Positions 50,405-59,213 of a stretch of 64,000 bases of DNA are shown one piece after another. Source of the stretch: Pseudomonas sp. TTU2014-080ASC. GTDB taxonomy: Bacteria; Pseudomonadota; Gammaproteobacteria; Pseudomonadales; Pseudomonadaceae. The first letter of the stretch is position 1. Every line of letters starts with the position of its first letter. Below the pieces are notes generated by a model. That model saw only the letters and a program-made list of their open reading frames with translations. It was not told the origin of the DNA and did no database searches. Position numbers and translations under genes: made by a program. The stretch spans positions 124,001 through 188,000 of the forward strand of contig NZ_LKKK01000014.1 in assembly GCF_001446935.1 (NCBI RefSeq), written 5' to 3'.

Positions 50405-51322
50405 ATGAACCGAAATGATCTCCGCCGCGTGGATCTCAATCTACTCATCGTCTTTGAAACTCTCATGCACGAACGCAGCGTAACCCGGGCCGCTGAAAAG
50501 TTATTTCTGGGACAGCCAGCCATTAGCGCTGCGCTATCGCGCCTGCGTAACCTGTTTGATGATCCACTGTTTGTCCGTACGGGACGAAGCATGGAGCCCA
50601 CGACCAGGGCATTGGAAATCATGAACCTGCTTGAGCCAGCGCTAGACTCAATTTCTACAGCAGTCAGCCGCGCGTCCGAGTTCCATCCTGAAACCAGTAC
50701 AGCCGTATTCAGGATCGGCCTGTCCGATGATGTTGAGTTTGGTCTCCTGCCCCCCTTAATCAAACGCATCCGCGCAGAAGCACCAGGTGTCGTCCTGGTT
50801 ATTCGCCGCACCAATTATCTTCTAATGCCTTCACTTTTAGCCTCCGGGGAGATTTCTGTCGGTGTCAGCTATACCACTGATCTACCTGCGAACTCAAAAC
50901 GCAAGGTTTTACGCCGCAGTAAAGCCAAATTGCTGCGGGCTGACTCGGCGCCGGATTCGGTTTCACTTGACGAGTTTTGCTTGCGACCGCACGCCATGGT
51001 GTCATTCTCCGGTGACCTAAACGGCTTTATTGATGATGAGCTAGAAAGGATGGGGCGTAAGAGGCAGGTAGTGCTGGCTGTACCGCAGTTCCATGGTCTT
51101 GCCAGCCTGCTGGAGGGCACTGACATTCTGGCCACTGTGCCGGACTATGCTGCTGCTGTGCTGACCTCGGCGGGCGGGCTGCGCACCGAGGACTTGCCAT
51201 TTACCACCAATAGTTTCGAATTGCACATGGCATGGCGCGGTGCTCAGGACAATGACCCTGCTGAGCGATGGCTCCGTTCAAGAATTCAAATGTTTTGCGG
51301 TGATCCTGCCAGCCTCGAATAA
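50405..51322 (+). CDS. LysR-family transcriptional regulator
   Basis: 305 residues: N-terminal winged helix (DLNLLIVFETLMHERSVTRA, then AAEKLFLGQPAISAALSRLR) and a C-terminal substrate-binding domain. The N-terminus MNRNDLRRVDLNLL is typical for a NodD/PcaQ-like Pseudomonas subgroup. ATG 50405 is preferred; an in-frame ATG at 50390 is possible because the only GAGG lies between the two. Divergent from the MDR dehydrogenase, its likely target, and convergent with inaA. Confidence 0.9.
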   Translation: MNRNDLRRVDLNLLIVFETLMHERSVTRAAEKLFLGQPAISAALSRLRNLFDDPLFVRTGRSMEPTTRALEIMNLLEPALDSISTAVSRASEFHPETSTAVFRIGLSDDVEFGLLPPLIKRIRAEAPGVVLVIRRTNYLLMPSLLASGEISVGVSYTTDLPANSKRKVLRRSKAKLLRADSAPDSVSLDEFCLRPHAMVSFSGDLNGFIDDELERMGRKRQVVLAVPQFHGLASLLEGTDILATVPDYAAAVLTSAGGLRTEDLPFTTNSFELHMAWRGAQDNDPAERWLRSRIQMFCGDPASLE

Positions 51323-51326
51323 TCTC

Positions 51327-52049
51327 CTAAGACTGGCCATTTCTTGCATCGCCTAACGAGAGTACCGATAGGTACTCAAGGTGCAGGCGTTTTAACAACA
51401 GCAAGTGTTCCAACGGAACATTCTTCCGATGCTTGATCAGCTGGGCCAAGTCCTTTTCTGCTGCCTTTCTTGCCGCCCAGCGTTTTCTGCTTTTCTCCAG
51501 ATCCAACAGCGCAACCTCCACCTGAGGCGTTCCAAAACTATCAACTGTAGCTCTAGCGAAGATGTGCTTGGGATAACAGCAGCCGTGTTGCCATCCTGAG
51601 CAGTGTAAACGCGCCAGCATGATGGCCAGCTCTTTGATCAACAGGGCATTAAAGTCTTCGCTGTGCCACTGCGAATACCACGTTTCAAGGTCGACATACC
51701 CTTCCAAGGCCTCAGTCACCAACAGCGCCTGCCATTCGCCGTCATGCTTGCGGGCTGCGCTATATATCAATTTTGGTGTATTGATCCCAACGCTAGACAG
51801 CGCTTTGTATACCGCCCTCTCCCTAAGAATGGTGGGTCGTCCGAATGGATGCAGTAGCGTACGGTAGAGATGGCCAGTCTGGCGCTTGATATAAACCGGT
51901 AACGACTGGCTCTCACGCACCAGTTGGACGCCACTCTCACCACCGCGCCGTTGATTTGGCTCTTCCACCCAGTCGCCCTTTGCACACCACCAGCGCTCAA
52001 ACTGGAGATTTTGATCCTGAGCATTATCAAGGCTGCCTACCAGGTTCAT
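51327..52049 (-). CDS. inaA: InaA/WaaP-family lipopolysaccharide kinase
   Basis: 240 residues of the Kdo/WaaP kinase family: VYIKRQTGHLYRTLLHPFGR with the ATP-binding Lys, ERAVYKAL, LHCSGWQHGCCYPKHIFA as the catalytic loop (His replaced in the usual HRD) and LLDLEKSR with the metal-binding Asp. Such proteins phosphorylate LPS core sugars. It follows the methyltransferase by 2 bp. In P. fluorescens the corresponding pair (orf222-inaA/wapQ) lies beside colRS and is ColR-regulated. Confidence 0.88.
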   Translation of the reverse strand: MNLVGSLDNAQDQNLQFERWWCAKGDWVEEPNQRRGGESGVQLVRESQSLPVYIKRQTGHLYRTLLHPFGRPTILRERAVYKALSSVGINTPKLIYSAARKHDGEWQALLVTEALEGYVDLETWYSQWHSEDFNALLIKELAIMLARLHCSGWQHGCCYPKHIFARATVDSFGTPQVEVALLDLEKSRKRWAARKAAEKDLAQLIKHRKNVPLEHLLLLKRLHLEYLSVLSLGDARNGQS

Positions 52050-52051
52050 CT

Positions 52052-52741
52052 TCAGTGCTCCTTACGCAGCGTATAGGTACGCCACATTGCATAGCCGGGT
52101 ATGAAGTCTCGGTATTCAACAACCTTCCAACCAGATTTTTCAAACTCTCGTTCCAGATCTGAGCGATTCACAACAAAACGGTTTTTATTTTGTCCGGTAT
52201 GCCCTCTCGCCTCCCGACGGGCCTCCAATTTCTTCCGCCGCCAGGCTTTGAAGTTGCCATCAATCCACAGAGAGACAATCAGCGTATCGCGACTGACACG
52301 GTGGAACTCACGCAACAAGGCGAGACGGTGCTCAGTGTCTTTAATGTGGTGCAACAAGCGCATGCAGAAGATGCTATCGACGGAGTTGTCCTCCAGATCG
52401 ATATCAAATGCGGAAGTTTGGAAAGTGGTAATGCGTGAAACCAGCTCCTGAGGCTGCGCTGCCTTGGCAACATTTAGCATATCCGCGGAATTATCTGCAG
52501 CCAGGATGACCCGGTCTTGCTGTTCGGCTAAAAGCGACCAGAAACGACCTGCTCCACACGGAAGATCAAGAACAACTTTAGGCTCCCCGGCCAGCTTCAG
52601 AGATTCGCGGGCAATCTGCTCATCTCGCCAGTGCGAGAGCCTGCGGGCTAGGCTCTCACTGTGTTTGTGCAAATATTGCTGAGCATGAGCCCGGTTATAT
52701 TTACGGGAAAACTCCAGCTCAATACTGCTCGCCTTCTGCAT
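52052..52741 (-). CDS. Class I SAM-dependent methyltransferase of the colRS locus (Orf222-like)
   Basis: 229 residues. Motif I is VVLDLPCGAGRFWSLL, with downstream acidic residue AADNSADML and a motif near DNSVDSIFCMRLLHHI. The substrate is unknown; the link with inaA and ColRS suggests the cell envelope. It is the first gene of a two-gene operon with a ColR-box match 72-88 bp upstream of its ATG. Confidence 0.9.
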   Translation of the reverse strand: MQKASSIELEFSRKYNRAHAQQYLHKHSESLARRLSHWRDEQIARESLKLAGEPKVVLDLPCGAGRFWSLLAEQQDRVILAADNSADMLNVAKAAQPQELVSRITTFQTSAFDIDLEDNSVDSIFCMRLLHHIKDTEHRLALLREFHRVSRDTLIVSLWIDGNFKAWRRKKLEARREARGHTGQNKNRFVVNRSDLEREFEKSGWKVVEYRDFIPGYAMWRTYTLRKEH

Positions 52742-52812
52742 AGCAACGTGTCCTTTTGGATAGATACGTTGCAGAGCCTAAACAGGTGCAGATCAACACA
52801 GCGTCAAGGTGA

Positions 52813-52829
52813 TGTGAAAATTTCGTCAG
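52813..52829 (-). promoter_or_regulatory. Candidate ColR binding site upstream of the methyltransferase-inaA operon
   Basis: Minus strand CTGACGAAATTTTCACA. Compared with the P. putida ColR consensus as I remember it, YYNASNNYTTTTTCACA, all specified positions match except two. It overlaps the 21-bp gap after colS. Confidence 0.6.
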
Positions 52830-52833
52830 ACAA

Positions 52834-54126
52834 TCAACTCTTTGTACTTAATTTCAAGCTGGAGCCTCCCAGCAGAACCCTGAAGCAGGTGCCTCCATCG
52901 CTCAGGGTTGTGACACTGATACTCCAGCCTTGTTTGGTGCAGATACGTTTCACCAGTGAAAGCCCCAGTCCGTGCCCTTCTCCTCGCGCCCCCGGGCCAC
53001 GCACAAATGGCTGGAAGATCCTCTCCTGCTGATCAAGTGGTATGCCTTTACCACTGTCCTCAACACGCAGAGCCCCATCTTCAAGCACAAGTCTTACAAA
53101 ACCTTCGTCGGTGTAGTGCAACGCATTGCGCAATAGATTGCTGATCACCACCGCCAGCAAGGTCGGGTTGTAAAAACCTCGATCGCGGCCTTCTTGAAGG
53201 TACTGAAGCGTAAGTCCTTTGCTGTTGATGGATTCTTTCCAGCGTTCAATTTGCTCATCGGCAACCGTCGCCAGTCGGCAAGCCGTGGCACACAGGGTTT
53301 CATCGCTTTTATCACGTGCCAGTTGTAAGAAGGTCTGTACCAGGTCGTTCATTTCTTCGCTGGCACGACTAATTCGGATGAGATGCTCGCGTTCCTTGGT
53401 GCCAAGACTACTTTCTGCAAGCAACTCGCAGGAGCTGGCAATAATCATCAGTGGCGTACGCAGCTCATGACTGACATCACTGGTAAAAAGCCGTTCGCGT
53501 TCAAGTGCCATGCGCACCTGCCCCAATGTACTGTCGAAGGCTGCAGCCAGCTGGCCGACTTCATCATCCGGATACTGTGGTCCCAGCGCAGGAGCCAGCG
53601 ACAACAGCTGATCGCGGTGACTCACCTGCCTGGCCAGACGAGCCACCGGGGCCATTACCTTTCGGGCAACCAGCAATCCCAACCCCCAAGCCCCAATCAC
53701 AGTGAGCAAGAAGCCGGCGAGCACAACATTGAACAGTACGTGCTCTCGCGCCTCAAAGCCGTGCTGTTCTTGGATCAATGTGTAAACCGTGCCATCAACT
53801 TCCTGACTAAATGCGTAATACGCCTCCGGGCCCTTGAGCACCTCGCTAAACCCCAACGGCAAGCTGGCGAATTCTTTAGGTGGTAGGTATTCAGGTAGCG
53901 TCGATGCGTAGAAGCGGGTGGATGAGTCCAGCCGAGGTGCTTTGCCAAACATCAGGTCATCGCGGAGGATCTCCTCCAGCTCATGACCAAGCTCGAGGGT
54001 AATCAGGTGGTCCTCAATAAAGTGCACAACAGCCACAATGCTGAGTGAGAACACACCGCTGACCAATGTGGTCATCAGAACAAACGAAATCAGGATTCGC
54101 CTGGCAAATGGCTGTTTAGACGACAT
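52834..54126 (-). CDS. colS: Sensor histidine kinase ColS
   Basis: 430 residues: two transmembrane helices around a ~100-residue periplasmic domain containing ExxE motifs (ELEE, EARE), which in P. putida ColS bind Fe3+/Zn2+; a HAMP-type region; the H box DVSHELRTPLMII; and ATPase motifs (NLLRNALHY, VEDSGKGIP, GEGHGLGLSLV). The ATG at 54126 overlaps the end of colR by 11 bp; a TTG at 54141 is the alternative. It signals metal excess to ColR. Confidence 0.93.
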   Translation of the reverse strand: MSSKQPFARRILISFVLMTTLVSGVFSLSIVAVVHFIEDHLITLELGHELEEILRDDLMFGKAPRLDSSTRFYASTLPEYLPPKEFASLPLGFSEVLKGPEAYYAFSQEVDGTVYTLIQEQHGFEAREHVLFNVVLAGFLLTVIGAWGLGLLVARKVMAPVARLARQVSHRDQLLSLAPALGPQYPDDEVGQLAAAFDSTLGQVRMALERERLFTSDVSHELRTPLMIIASSCELLAESSLGTKEREHLIRISRASEEMNDLVQTFLQLARDKSDETLCATACRLATVADEQIERWKESINSKGLTLQYLQEGRDRGFYNPTLLAVVISNLLRNALHYTDEGFVRLVLEDGALRVEDSGKGIPLDQQERIFQPFVRGPGARGEGHGLGLSLVKRICTKQGWSISVTTLSDGGTCFRVLLGGSSLKLSTKS

Positions 54127-54799
54127 GATTTTGCTCGGCAAGGCGATAACCTACACCATGCAGGGTGTGCAGTAACGGCGTTTCAAAGGGTTTATCGAGT
54201 ACCTGGCGGAGTTGGTGGATATGGCTACGCAGACTGTCACTGTCCGGACAGTCATCACCCCAAAGCGCTTCTTCCAGCACCTCACGGCGCACAACAGCTG
54301 GGCTTTTCTGCATCAGCACTGCCAACAGCTTCAGCCCTAATGGATTGAGTTTAAGAGGCTGCCCCGCTCTGCTCACGTGCAGAGTATCGAGGTCATACAC
54401 CAGATCAGCTACTTTCAGCTGACGTTTACGTAAGCCCTGGCTACGCCGCAGTATGGCCTCAACCCTCGCGACTAACTCAGACAGCGCAAACGGCTTAATC
54501 AAGTAATCATCGGCACCAGCTCGCAGCCCCTTGAGGCGGTCATCCAAAGCATCGCGGGCAGTCAGCATCAAAATAGGCACATCGTTGTTACCGTCATCAC
54601 GCAGGCGCTGGCAGACTTGGTAGCCATCAATCCCCGGCAGCATGATGTCGAGAATGATGAGATCAAAGTGCCCGGTCGTTGCCAAATGCAGCCCCGTCAG
54701 GCCGTCCTGTGCACAGTCAACGGTAAAGCCTTTGAGCTGCAGATAATCCAGCACATTGGCAAGGATATCGCGGTTGTCTTCAATAACCAGAATGCGCAT
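54116..54799 (-). CDS. colR: Response regulator ColR
   Basis: 227-residue OmpR-type regulator: acidic residues IEDNRD, D51 in ILDIMLPG, K in KPFALSEL, and a winged helix ending LHTLHGVGYRLAEQNHVV (first 18). Close to P. putida ColR through the linker (LKLNPLGLKLLAVLMQKSP and CPDSDSLRSHIHQLRQV). It controls envelope and metal-tolerance genes. A ColR-box match lies 27 bp upstream of its start. Confidence 0.95.
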   Translation of the reverse strand: MRILVIEDNRDILANVLDYLQLKGFTVDCAQDGLTGLHLATTGHFDLIILDIMLPGIDGYQVCQRLRDDGNNDVPILMLTARDALDDRLKGLRAGADDYLIKPFALSELVARVEAILRRSQGLRKRQLKVADLVYDLDTLHVSRAGQPLKLNPLGLKLLAVLMQKSPAVVRREVLEEALWGDDCPDSDSLRSHIHQLRQVLDKPFETPLLHTLHGVGYRLAEQNHVV

Positions 54800-54825
54800 A
54801 GGAATCCTATTTACCGGCTCGAGCA

Positions 54826-54842
54826 GTTACGTTTTTTTCACA
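54826..54842 (+). promoter_or_regulatory. Candidate ColR binding site in the colR/PAP2 intergenic region
   Basis: GTTACGTTTTTTTCACA matches the remembered consensus YYNASNNYTTTTTCACA at every specified position except the first. Its direction is toward the PAP2 gene, 303 bp away, while it is also next to colR. The rest of the 345-bp gap shows only a small GCGCTC/GAGCGC hairpin (54997-55011). Confidence 0.6.
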
Positions 54843-55144
54843 TACCGATGACGCTTCACTGACAGAAGCTCAGTCAAACTCTGTGGCAAACAAAACCGAA
54901 TAAGGTTCAACCACGACCATGTTGGGCACACCTCAATTTTTATGCCCTCTCTGGATATCCCTCACGTCACGACTGTGGGCTATTCATCAAATTTACGCGC
55001 TCTTGGAGCGCAATGAAATTATCCATGATGTGCCTCCTGATCAACTCATAACGAAACGACTTAAATGCACCGCTGAGCGTTAGTTAAGCGGTAACAAGCC
55101 TCAGCTTTCACCTGCTAAAACGGCCCTTCTCCTTGGAGTTCTAC

Positions 55145-55879
55145 ATGACTGTAGCCACGTCTCTCAGTCGTTACTTTAATTTTCGCCTGGCTATCGGTAT
55201 TCCAATGCTAGTAATGGCTGGTTTATTAATTGCTGAACCGACAAAACTTGATTTCACCCTGGCAAATTTCTTTTATCTGCCAGGTCAGGGATTTATCGGC
55301 AAACAATATGATTGGGTCGAAACCCTCCTGCACGACCAGGCAAAGCAGGTAGTGATTGCCTTTGCTGTGCTGATCATCATCGGCTTTGTCGTCAGCTTGC
55401 TAAATAATCGCTTGAAGCCATACCGGGCGGCTTTAGGTTATCTGGTGCTGGCCCTCTCCATCTCAACCAGCATCGTCCCCCCCCTTAAAGCGATGACGGC
55501 TGTGCACTGCCCGTGGAGCCTGAGCGACTTTGGCGGTGAGGAAACCTATACACCCTTGGTCCACGAACGCGCACCTACCGACAAACCGGGGCGCTGCTGG
55601 CCGGGCGGGCATGCGTCAACAGGGTTCTCACTGATCGCCGTTTTTTTTGCCTTACGCGATCGTAAGCCCAGGCTGGCACGCGCAGCGCTGGTATTCGCGA
55701 TTGGATTGGGCACAGTCTTTTCCATTGGACGTATGGCTCAGGGCGCACACTTCCTCTCACATAACGTGTGGACCTTTTTATTTGACTGGCTGATCTGTGT
55801 GCTGTGTTACCGCGGGGTGCTTTATCGCTCCAGAGCTGACCTCAATGAGCGAACGCCTGAAGCACTAAAGACGGGATGA
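55145..55879 (+). CDS. PAP2-superfamily membrane phosphatase
   Basis: 244 residues, about five to six transmembrane helices. The phosphatase motifs are K...RCWPGGHAS (C2-like SGH variant GGH) and GRMAQGAHFLSHN with the catalytic His (C3). Relatives dephosphorylate lipid A, undecaprenyl pyrophosphate or phosphatidate derivatives at the periplasmic face. GGAG lies six bases before the ATG at 55145; the TTG at 55133 is rejected. Members of the ColR regulon in P. putida include a PAP2 gene, so its place beside colR is suggestive. Confidence 0.88.
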   Translation: MTVATSLSRYFNFRLAIGIPMLVMAGLLIAEPTKLDFTLANFFYLPGQGFIGKQYDWVETLLHDQAKQVVIAFAVLIIIGFVVSLLNNRLKPYRAALGYLVLALSISTSIVPPLKAMTAVHCPWSLSDFGGEETYTPLVHERAPTDKPGRCWPGGHASTGFSLIAVFFALRDRKPRLARAALVFAIGLGTVFSIGRMAQGAHFLSHNVWTFLFDWLICVLCYRGVLYRSRADLNERTPEALKTG

Positions 55880-55927
55880 GGCAGATACGGCCCTGCACTC
55901 AACAATAAATGCCGGGCCGCCAGGGAA

Positions 55928-56452
55928 TTAACTGGCTTGCCCGCAGCTTGGCTGCCCTGCAGCAAATCGGTTATTCGGGCTAACTGCAGCGTTCATTTCT
56001 TTGAGTGCAGTTGAGCCGATCAAAAGTGGATATTTGAAGTCACTGCGATCAGTCAGATTGACTTCAATATTCTGCAGCTCATTACCCAGGCAAATGTCCA
56101 TGGCCACTACCGGACGCTCGGTGTACAGCTGTTCATCACCTGCTTCACGATCTCCAGCGCGGCGTTTGATGTAGCTCATACGCACTAAGGGCTTTTCGAT
56201 AACCTGCTGGTTGTGCGGGCTATCCAGCCCAAGCTGGAAGCGCACCCACTCCCCACCGTCTTTCTTGAATACTTGGATATTGGTTGCACTCAACGAGGCA
56301 GTCTCAGCACCGGTATCCAATTTGGCGGGTACTTTAATTTGCAACTCATGGAGCTTTACATATTCGTGTAAACCATAAATCTGAGGTTCTTCCTCAGCCA
56401 TTACCGAAACTGGCATCAGCGCAACCAGCGCCATCCAGGCAAAACGATTCAT
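55928..56452 (-). CDS. Exported retropepsin-like (RimB/DUF785-type) aspartic protease-like protein
   Basis: 174 residues with a signal peptide ending near SVMAEEE. The active-site motif is KLDTGAETASLSA with D46-T47-G48; the C-terminal half has YPLLIGSTALKEM. These proteins (often annotated ATP-dependent zinc protease) form a retropepsin fold, and RimB-type relatives process glutamate-tagged ribosomal protein. The signal peptide places this one in the periplasm. GGAG precedes the ATG at 56452. Confidence 0.85.
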   Translation of the reverse strand: MNRFAWMALVALMPVSVMAEEEPQIYGLHEYVKLHELQIKVPAKLDTGAETASLSATNIQVFKKDGGEWVRFQLGLDSPHNQQVIEKPLVRMSYIKRRAGDREAGDEQLYTERPVVAMDICLGNELQNIEVNLTDRSDFKYPLLIGSTALKEMNAAVSPNNRFAAGQPSCGQAS

Positions 56453-56555
56453 TACTGTCTCCACTAGGTTGATCTAAGGCACGTTGGAACTAGTCAGGAA
56501 GCACCAACCACACAGGCGCTCAGAATAATTCACCAAACTGAATTCAAACTTAAAC

Positions 56556-56600
56556 AAAAAACAAAAGACCCGGCAACGCAGAGCGCGGCCAGGCCTTTTG
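56556..56600 (-). terminator. Imperfect hairpin terminator of katG
   Basis: Minus strand: outer stem CAAAAG / CTTTTG with an interrupted GC-rich inner stem, followed by TTTTGTTTTTTGTTT. It lies 30 bp after the katG stop. Confidence 0.65.
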
Positions 56601-56632
56601 TCGATTCATCAAACTGAAACCTGAGGCTTCAC

Positions 56633-58831
56633 TCAGACCAGATCAAAACGGTCCAGGTTCATTACTTTGGTCCAGGCTTTGACGAAGTCATTCACAAACT
56701 TCTCTTTCGAGTCATCCTGCGCATAGACCTCAGCTAAGGCTCGCAGCTGTGAGTTGGAACCGAATACCAGATCAGCCACCGACGCCGTCCACTTCACGCT
56801 GCCGGTCTTACGGTCGCGGCCTTCCAGCACACCTTCAGTTGCAGACTTTTTCCATTGCGTGCCCATGTCCAACAGGTTGACGAAGAAGTCATTAGTCAGC
56901 GTCTCCGCTTTGTCGGTAAACACACCCAACTTACTCTGACCGTGATTAGCCCCCAGCACCCGCAGGCCTCCGACCAATACAGTCATTTCCGGAGCACTCA
57001 AGGTCAGCAACTGCGCCTTGTCGATCAGCATCTCACCCTGCACCGATGCACGTTCAGCACGGAAGTAGTTACGGAAGCCATCTGCAGCAGGCTCCATGGC
57101 AGCAAATGACTCGACGTCAGTTTGTGCCTGGGTAGCATCTGTACGGCCCGGTGCAAATGGCACCACCACTGTCTGGCCAGCTTTCTTCGCTGCTGCCTCA
57201 ACAGCCGCATTACCTGCCAATACGATCAGGTCCGCCAGAGAAACCTTCTTACCAGTGCTCTGCGCCGCATTGAAGGATTGCTGGATGCTTTCCAGCTTAG
57301 CCAGCACCTGTGCCAGCTCCGCTGGTTGGTTGACTTCCCAGTCTTTCTGCGGAGCCAGACGAATACGAGCCCCGTTGGCACCACCACGTTTGTCACTGCC
57401 GCGGAAGCTGGACGCTGAGGCCCAAGCCGTGCGGACCAATTGCGCAATGCTCAGCCCAGACGCCAGAACCTGTGCTTTCAGCGACTCAGCGTCATTAGCG
57501 TTGATCAGTTCATGATCAACCGCAGGAATCGGGTCTTGCCAAATCAGCTCTTCCTTCGGCACCAGCGGTCCGAGATAACGGCTGCGCGGGCCCATGTCAC
57601 GGTGAGTCAACTTGAACCAGGCGCGGGCAAAGGCATCGGCAAATGCAGCGTGATCCTGATGGAAGCGACGGGCAATTTTTTCGTAGACCGGATCGAAACG
57701 CAGCCCCAAATCTGCAGTCGTCATCATCGGAGGGAATTTGCGCGATGGATCATGGGCATCCGGAATCATTTGCTCAGGTTTAGGCTCTTTGGGAGTCCAC
57801 TGTTTAGCACCAGCTGGGCTCTTGGTAAGCACCCACTCATTGCCGAACAACACCTCAAAGAAGCCACCGTCCCATTGAGTCGGATTCGGTTTCCACGCAC
57901 CTTCAATACCGCTGGTAATGGTATCCACACCTTTACCACTGCCAAAGCTGCTGATCCAGCCAAGGCCCTGATCTTCCAGAGCGGCTGCTTCAGGCTCGCG
58001 CCCAACCAGAGCGGCATCGCCGGCACCGTGTGCTTTACCGAAGGTGTGACCACCGGCAACCAGGGCAACCGTTTCTTCGTCGTTCATGCCCATGCGGGCG
58101 AAGGTCTCACGAATATCGCGAGCCGATGCAACAGGATCAGGGTTACCGTCCGGGCCTTCCGGGTTCACATAGATCAGACCCATCTGCACCGCAGCCAGCG
58201 GGTTCTCCAGATCACGATCACCACTGTAACGGCTGTTAGGTTTGTCACTGGTCGCCAGCCACTCAGTCTCAGCGCCCCAGTAGATGTCTTTTTCCGGCTC
58301 CCAAATGTCTACGCGGCCGCCACCAAAACCAAAGGTTTTGAAGCCCATAGATTCGAGAGCAACGTTGCCGGCCAGAATCAACAGATCACCCCAGGACAGC
58401 TTGTTGCCATACTTTTGCTTGATTGGCCACAACAGACGGCGGGCCTTGTCGAGGTTGGCGTTGTCCGGCCAGCTGTTAAGCGGCGCGAAACGCTGATTGC
58501 CGGTGCCGGCACCACCACGGCCGTCGTGAATCCGGTATGTGCCCGCAGCATGCCAGGCCATGCGGATCATCAGACCGCCGTAGTGGCCCCAGTCGGCTGG
58601 CCACCAATCCTGAGAGTCGGTCATCAGCGCATGCAAATCAGCGATTACTGCATCGAGGTCGAGACTTGCAAACGCTTCGGCATAATCGAAGTCTTCACCC
58701 AACGGATTGGATTGGGCAGAGTGCTGATGGAGTGTGTCCAATTTCAGCTGATTTGGCCACCAGTCAGTATTGCTCGGCGCTGTAGCACGCTTACTCCCTC
58801 CGGAGAAAGGGCATTTAGACTCGTTTGACAT
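56633..58831 (-). CDS. katG: Bifunctional catalase-peroxidase
   Basis: 732 residues, normal for KatG, with two homologous peroxidase halves. The N-terminal half has the distal heme motif RMAWHAAGTYRIHDGRGG with catalytic Arg, Trp and His, the Tyr of LIYVNPEGP and the Met of FARMGMNDEE that form the covalent MYW adduct, and the proximal His in AGGHTFGKAHGAG. It removes H2O2 in the cytoplasm. OxyR control is expected; an 11-bp motif shared with the ahpC promoter lies about 80 bp upstream. Confidence 0.98.
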   Translation of the reverse strand: MSNESKCPFSGGSKRATAPSNTDWWPNQLKLDTLHQHSAQSNPLGEDFDYAEAFASLDLDAVIADLHALMTDSQDWWPADWGHYGGLMIRMAWHAAGTYRIHDGRGGAGTGNQRFAPLNSWPDNANLDKARRLLWPIKQKYGNKLSWGDLLILAGNVALESMGFKTFGFGGGRVDIWEPEKDIYWGAETEWLATSDKPNSRYSGDRDLENPLAAVQMGLIYVNPEGPDGNPDPVASARDIRETFARMGMNDEETVALVAGGHTFGKAHGAGDAALVGREPEAAALEDQGLGWISSFGSGKGVDTITSGIEGAWKPNPTQWDGGFFEVLFGNEWVLTKSPAGAKQWTPKEPKPEQMIPDAHDPSRKFPPMMTTADLGLRFDPVYEKIARRFHQDHAAFADAFARAWFKLTHRDMGPRSRYLGPLVPKEELIWQDPIPAVDHELINANDAESLKAQVLASGLSIAQLVRTAWASASSFRGSDKRGGANGARIRLAPQKDWEVNQPAELAQVLAKLESIQQSFNAAQSTGKKVSLADLIVLAGNAAVEAAAKKAGQTVVVPFAPGRTDATQAQTDVESFAAMEPAADGFRNYFRAERASVQGEMLIDKAQLLTLSAPEMTVLVGGLRVLGANHGQSKLGVFTDKAETLTNDFFVNLLDMGTQWKKSATEGVLEGRDRKTGSVKWTASVADLVFGSNSQLRALAEVYAQDDSKEKFVNDFVKAWTKVMNLDRFDLV

Positions 58832-59213
58832 GGTCGACTCCCGTTAGTCATTTTGCTGTTAGGTAAGGTCAGGATGATTGCCCCCCACGGAACACACAAA
58901 TTAGTTTTTAATATGGCGCTAATAGTGTTTGAGAGAGGCGGCTAAGATTCTGAATATGGCTGCTCCTGACACATCTGAAATGCTGCGCAGAAACGTCTTA
59001 ATCGCAGTATTGAATCAGAGCTGAGAATCAGAGCGTATAAACATTAATTTGGTTCACACATACCACCTGCGTGTTGACTTAAATCATCTATCCCGATAGC
59101 AGGGTTAGTTTTTTTGTACTAGCAGAGCATTAATTAGTTAGCGCCGCTAAACCGGCGAGATCAGTTGATGTCACATACAATCAGTGGAATTTCACCTGCA
59201 AGCGGAGCGCGTA
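58832..59213. promoter_or_regulatory. Divergent katG/dsbB promoter region
   Basis: 382 bp with no supported gene. It contains ATGGCGCTAAT (58911-58921), identical on the opposite strand to part of the OxyR-like site of ahpC, and on the dsbB side TTGACT (59074-59079) as a possible -35 element and the dyad CTATC-CC-GATAG (59088-59099). Confidence 0.45.

Noticed and set aside
55888..55919. CGGCCC...GGGCCG inverted repeat between the PAP2 and retropepsin-like genes considered as a terminator
   Set aside because: Only 6-bp arms with a 20-nt loop and no T tract; too weak to call.
57440..58828. 462-codon open frame on the + strand opposite katG
   Set aside because: Mirror frame of a GC-rich conserved gene; no family resemblance and it ends with katG itself.
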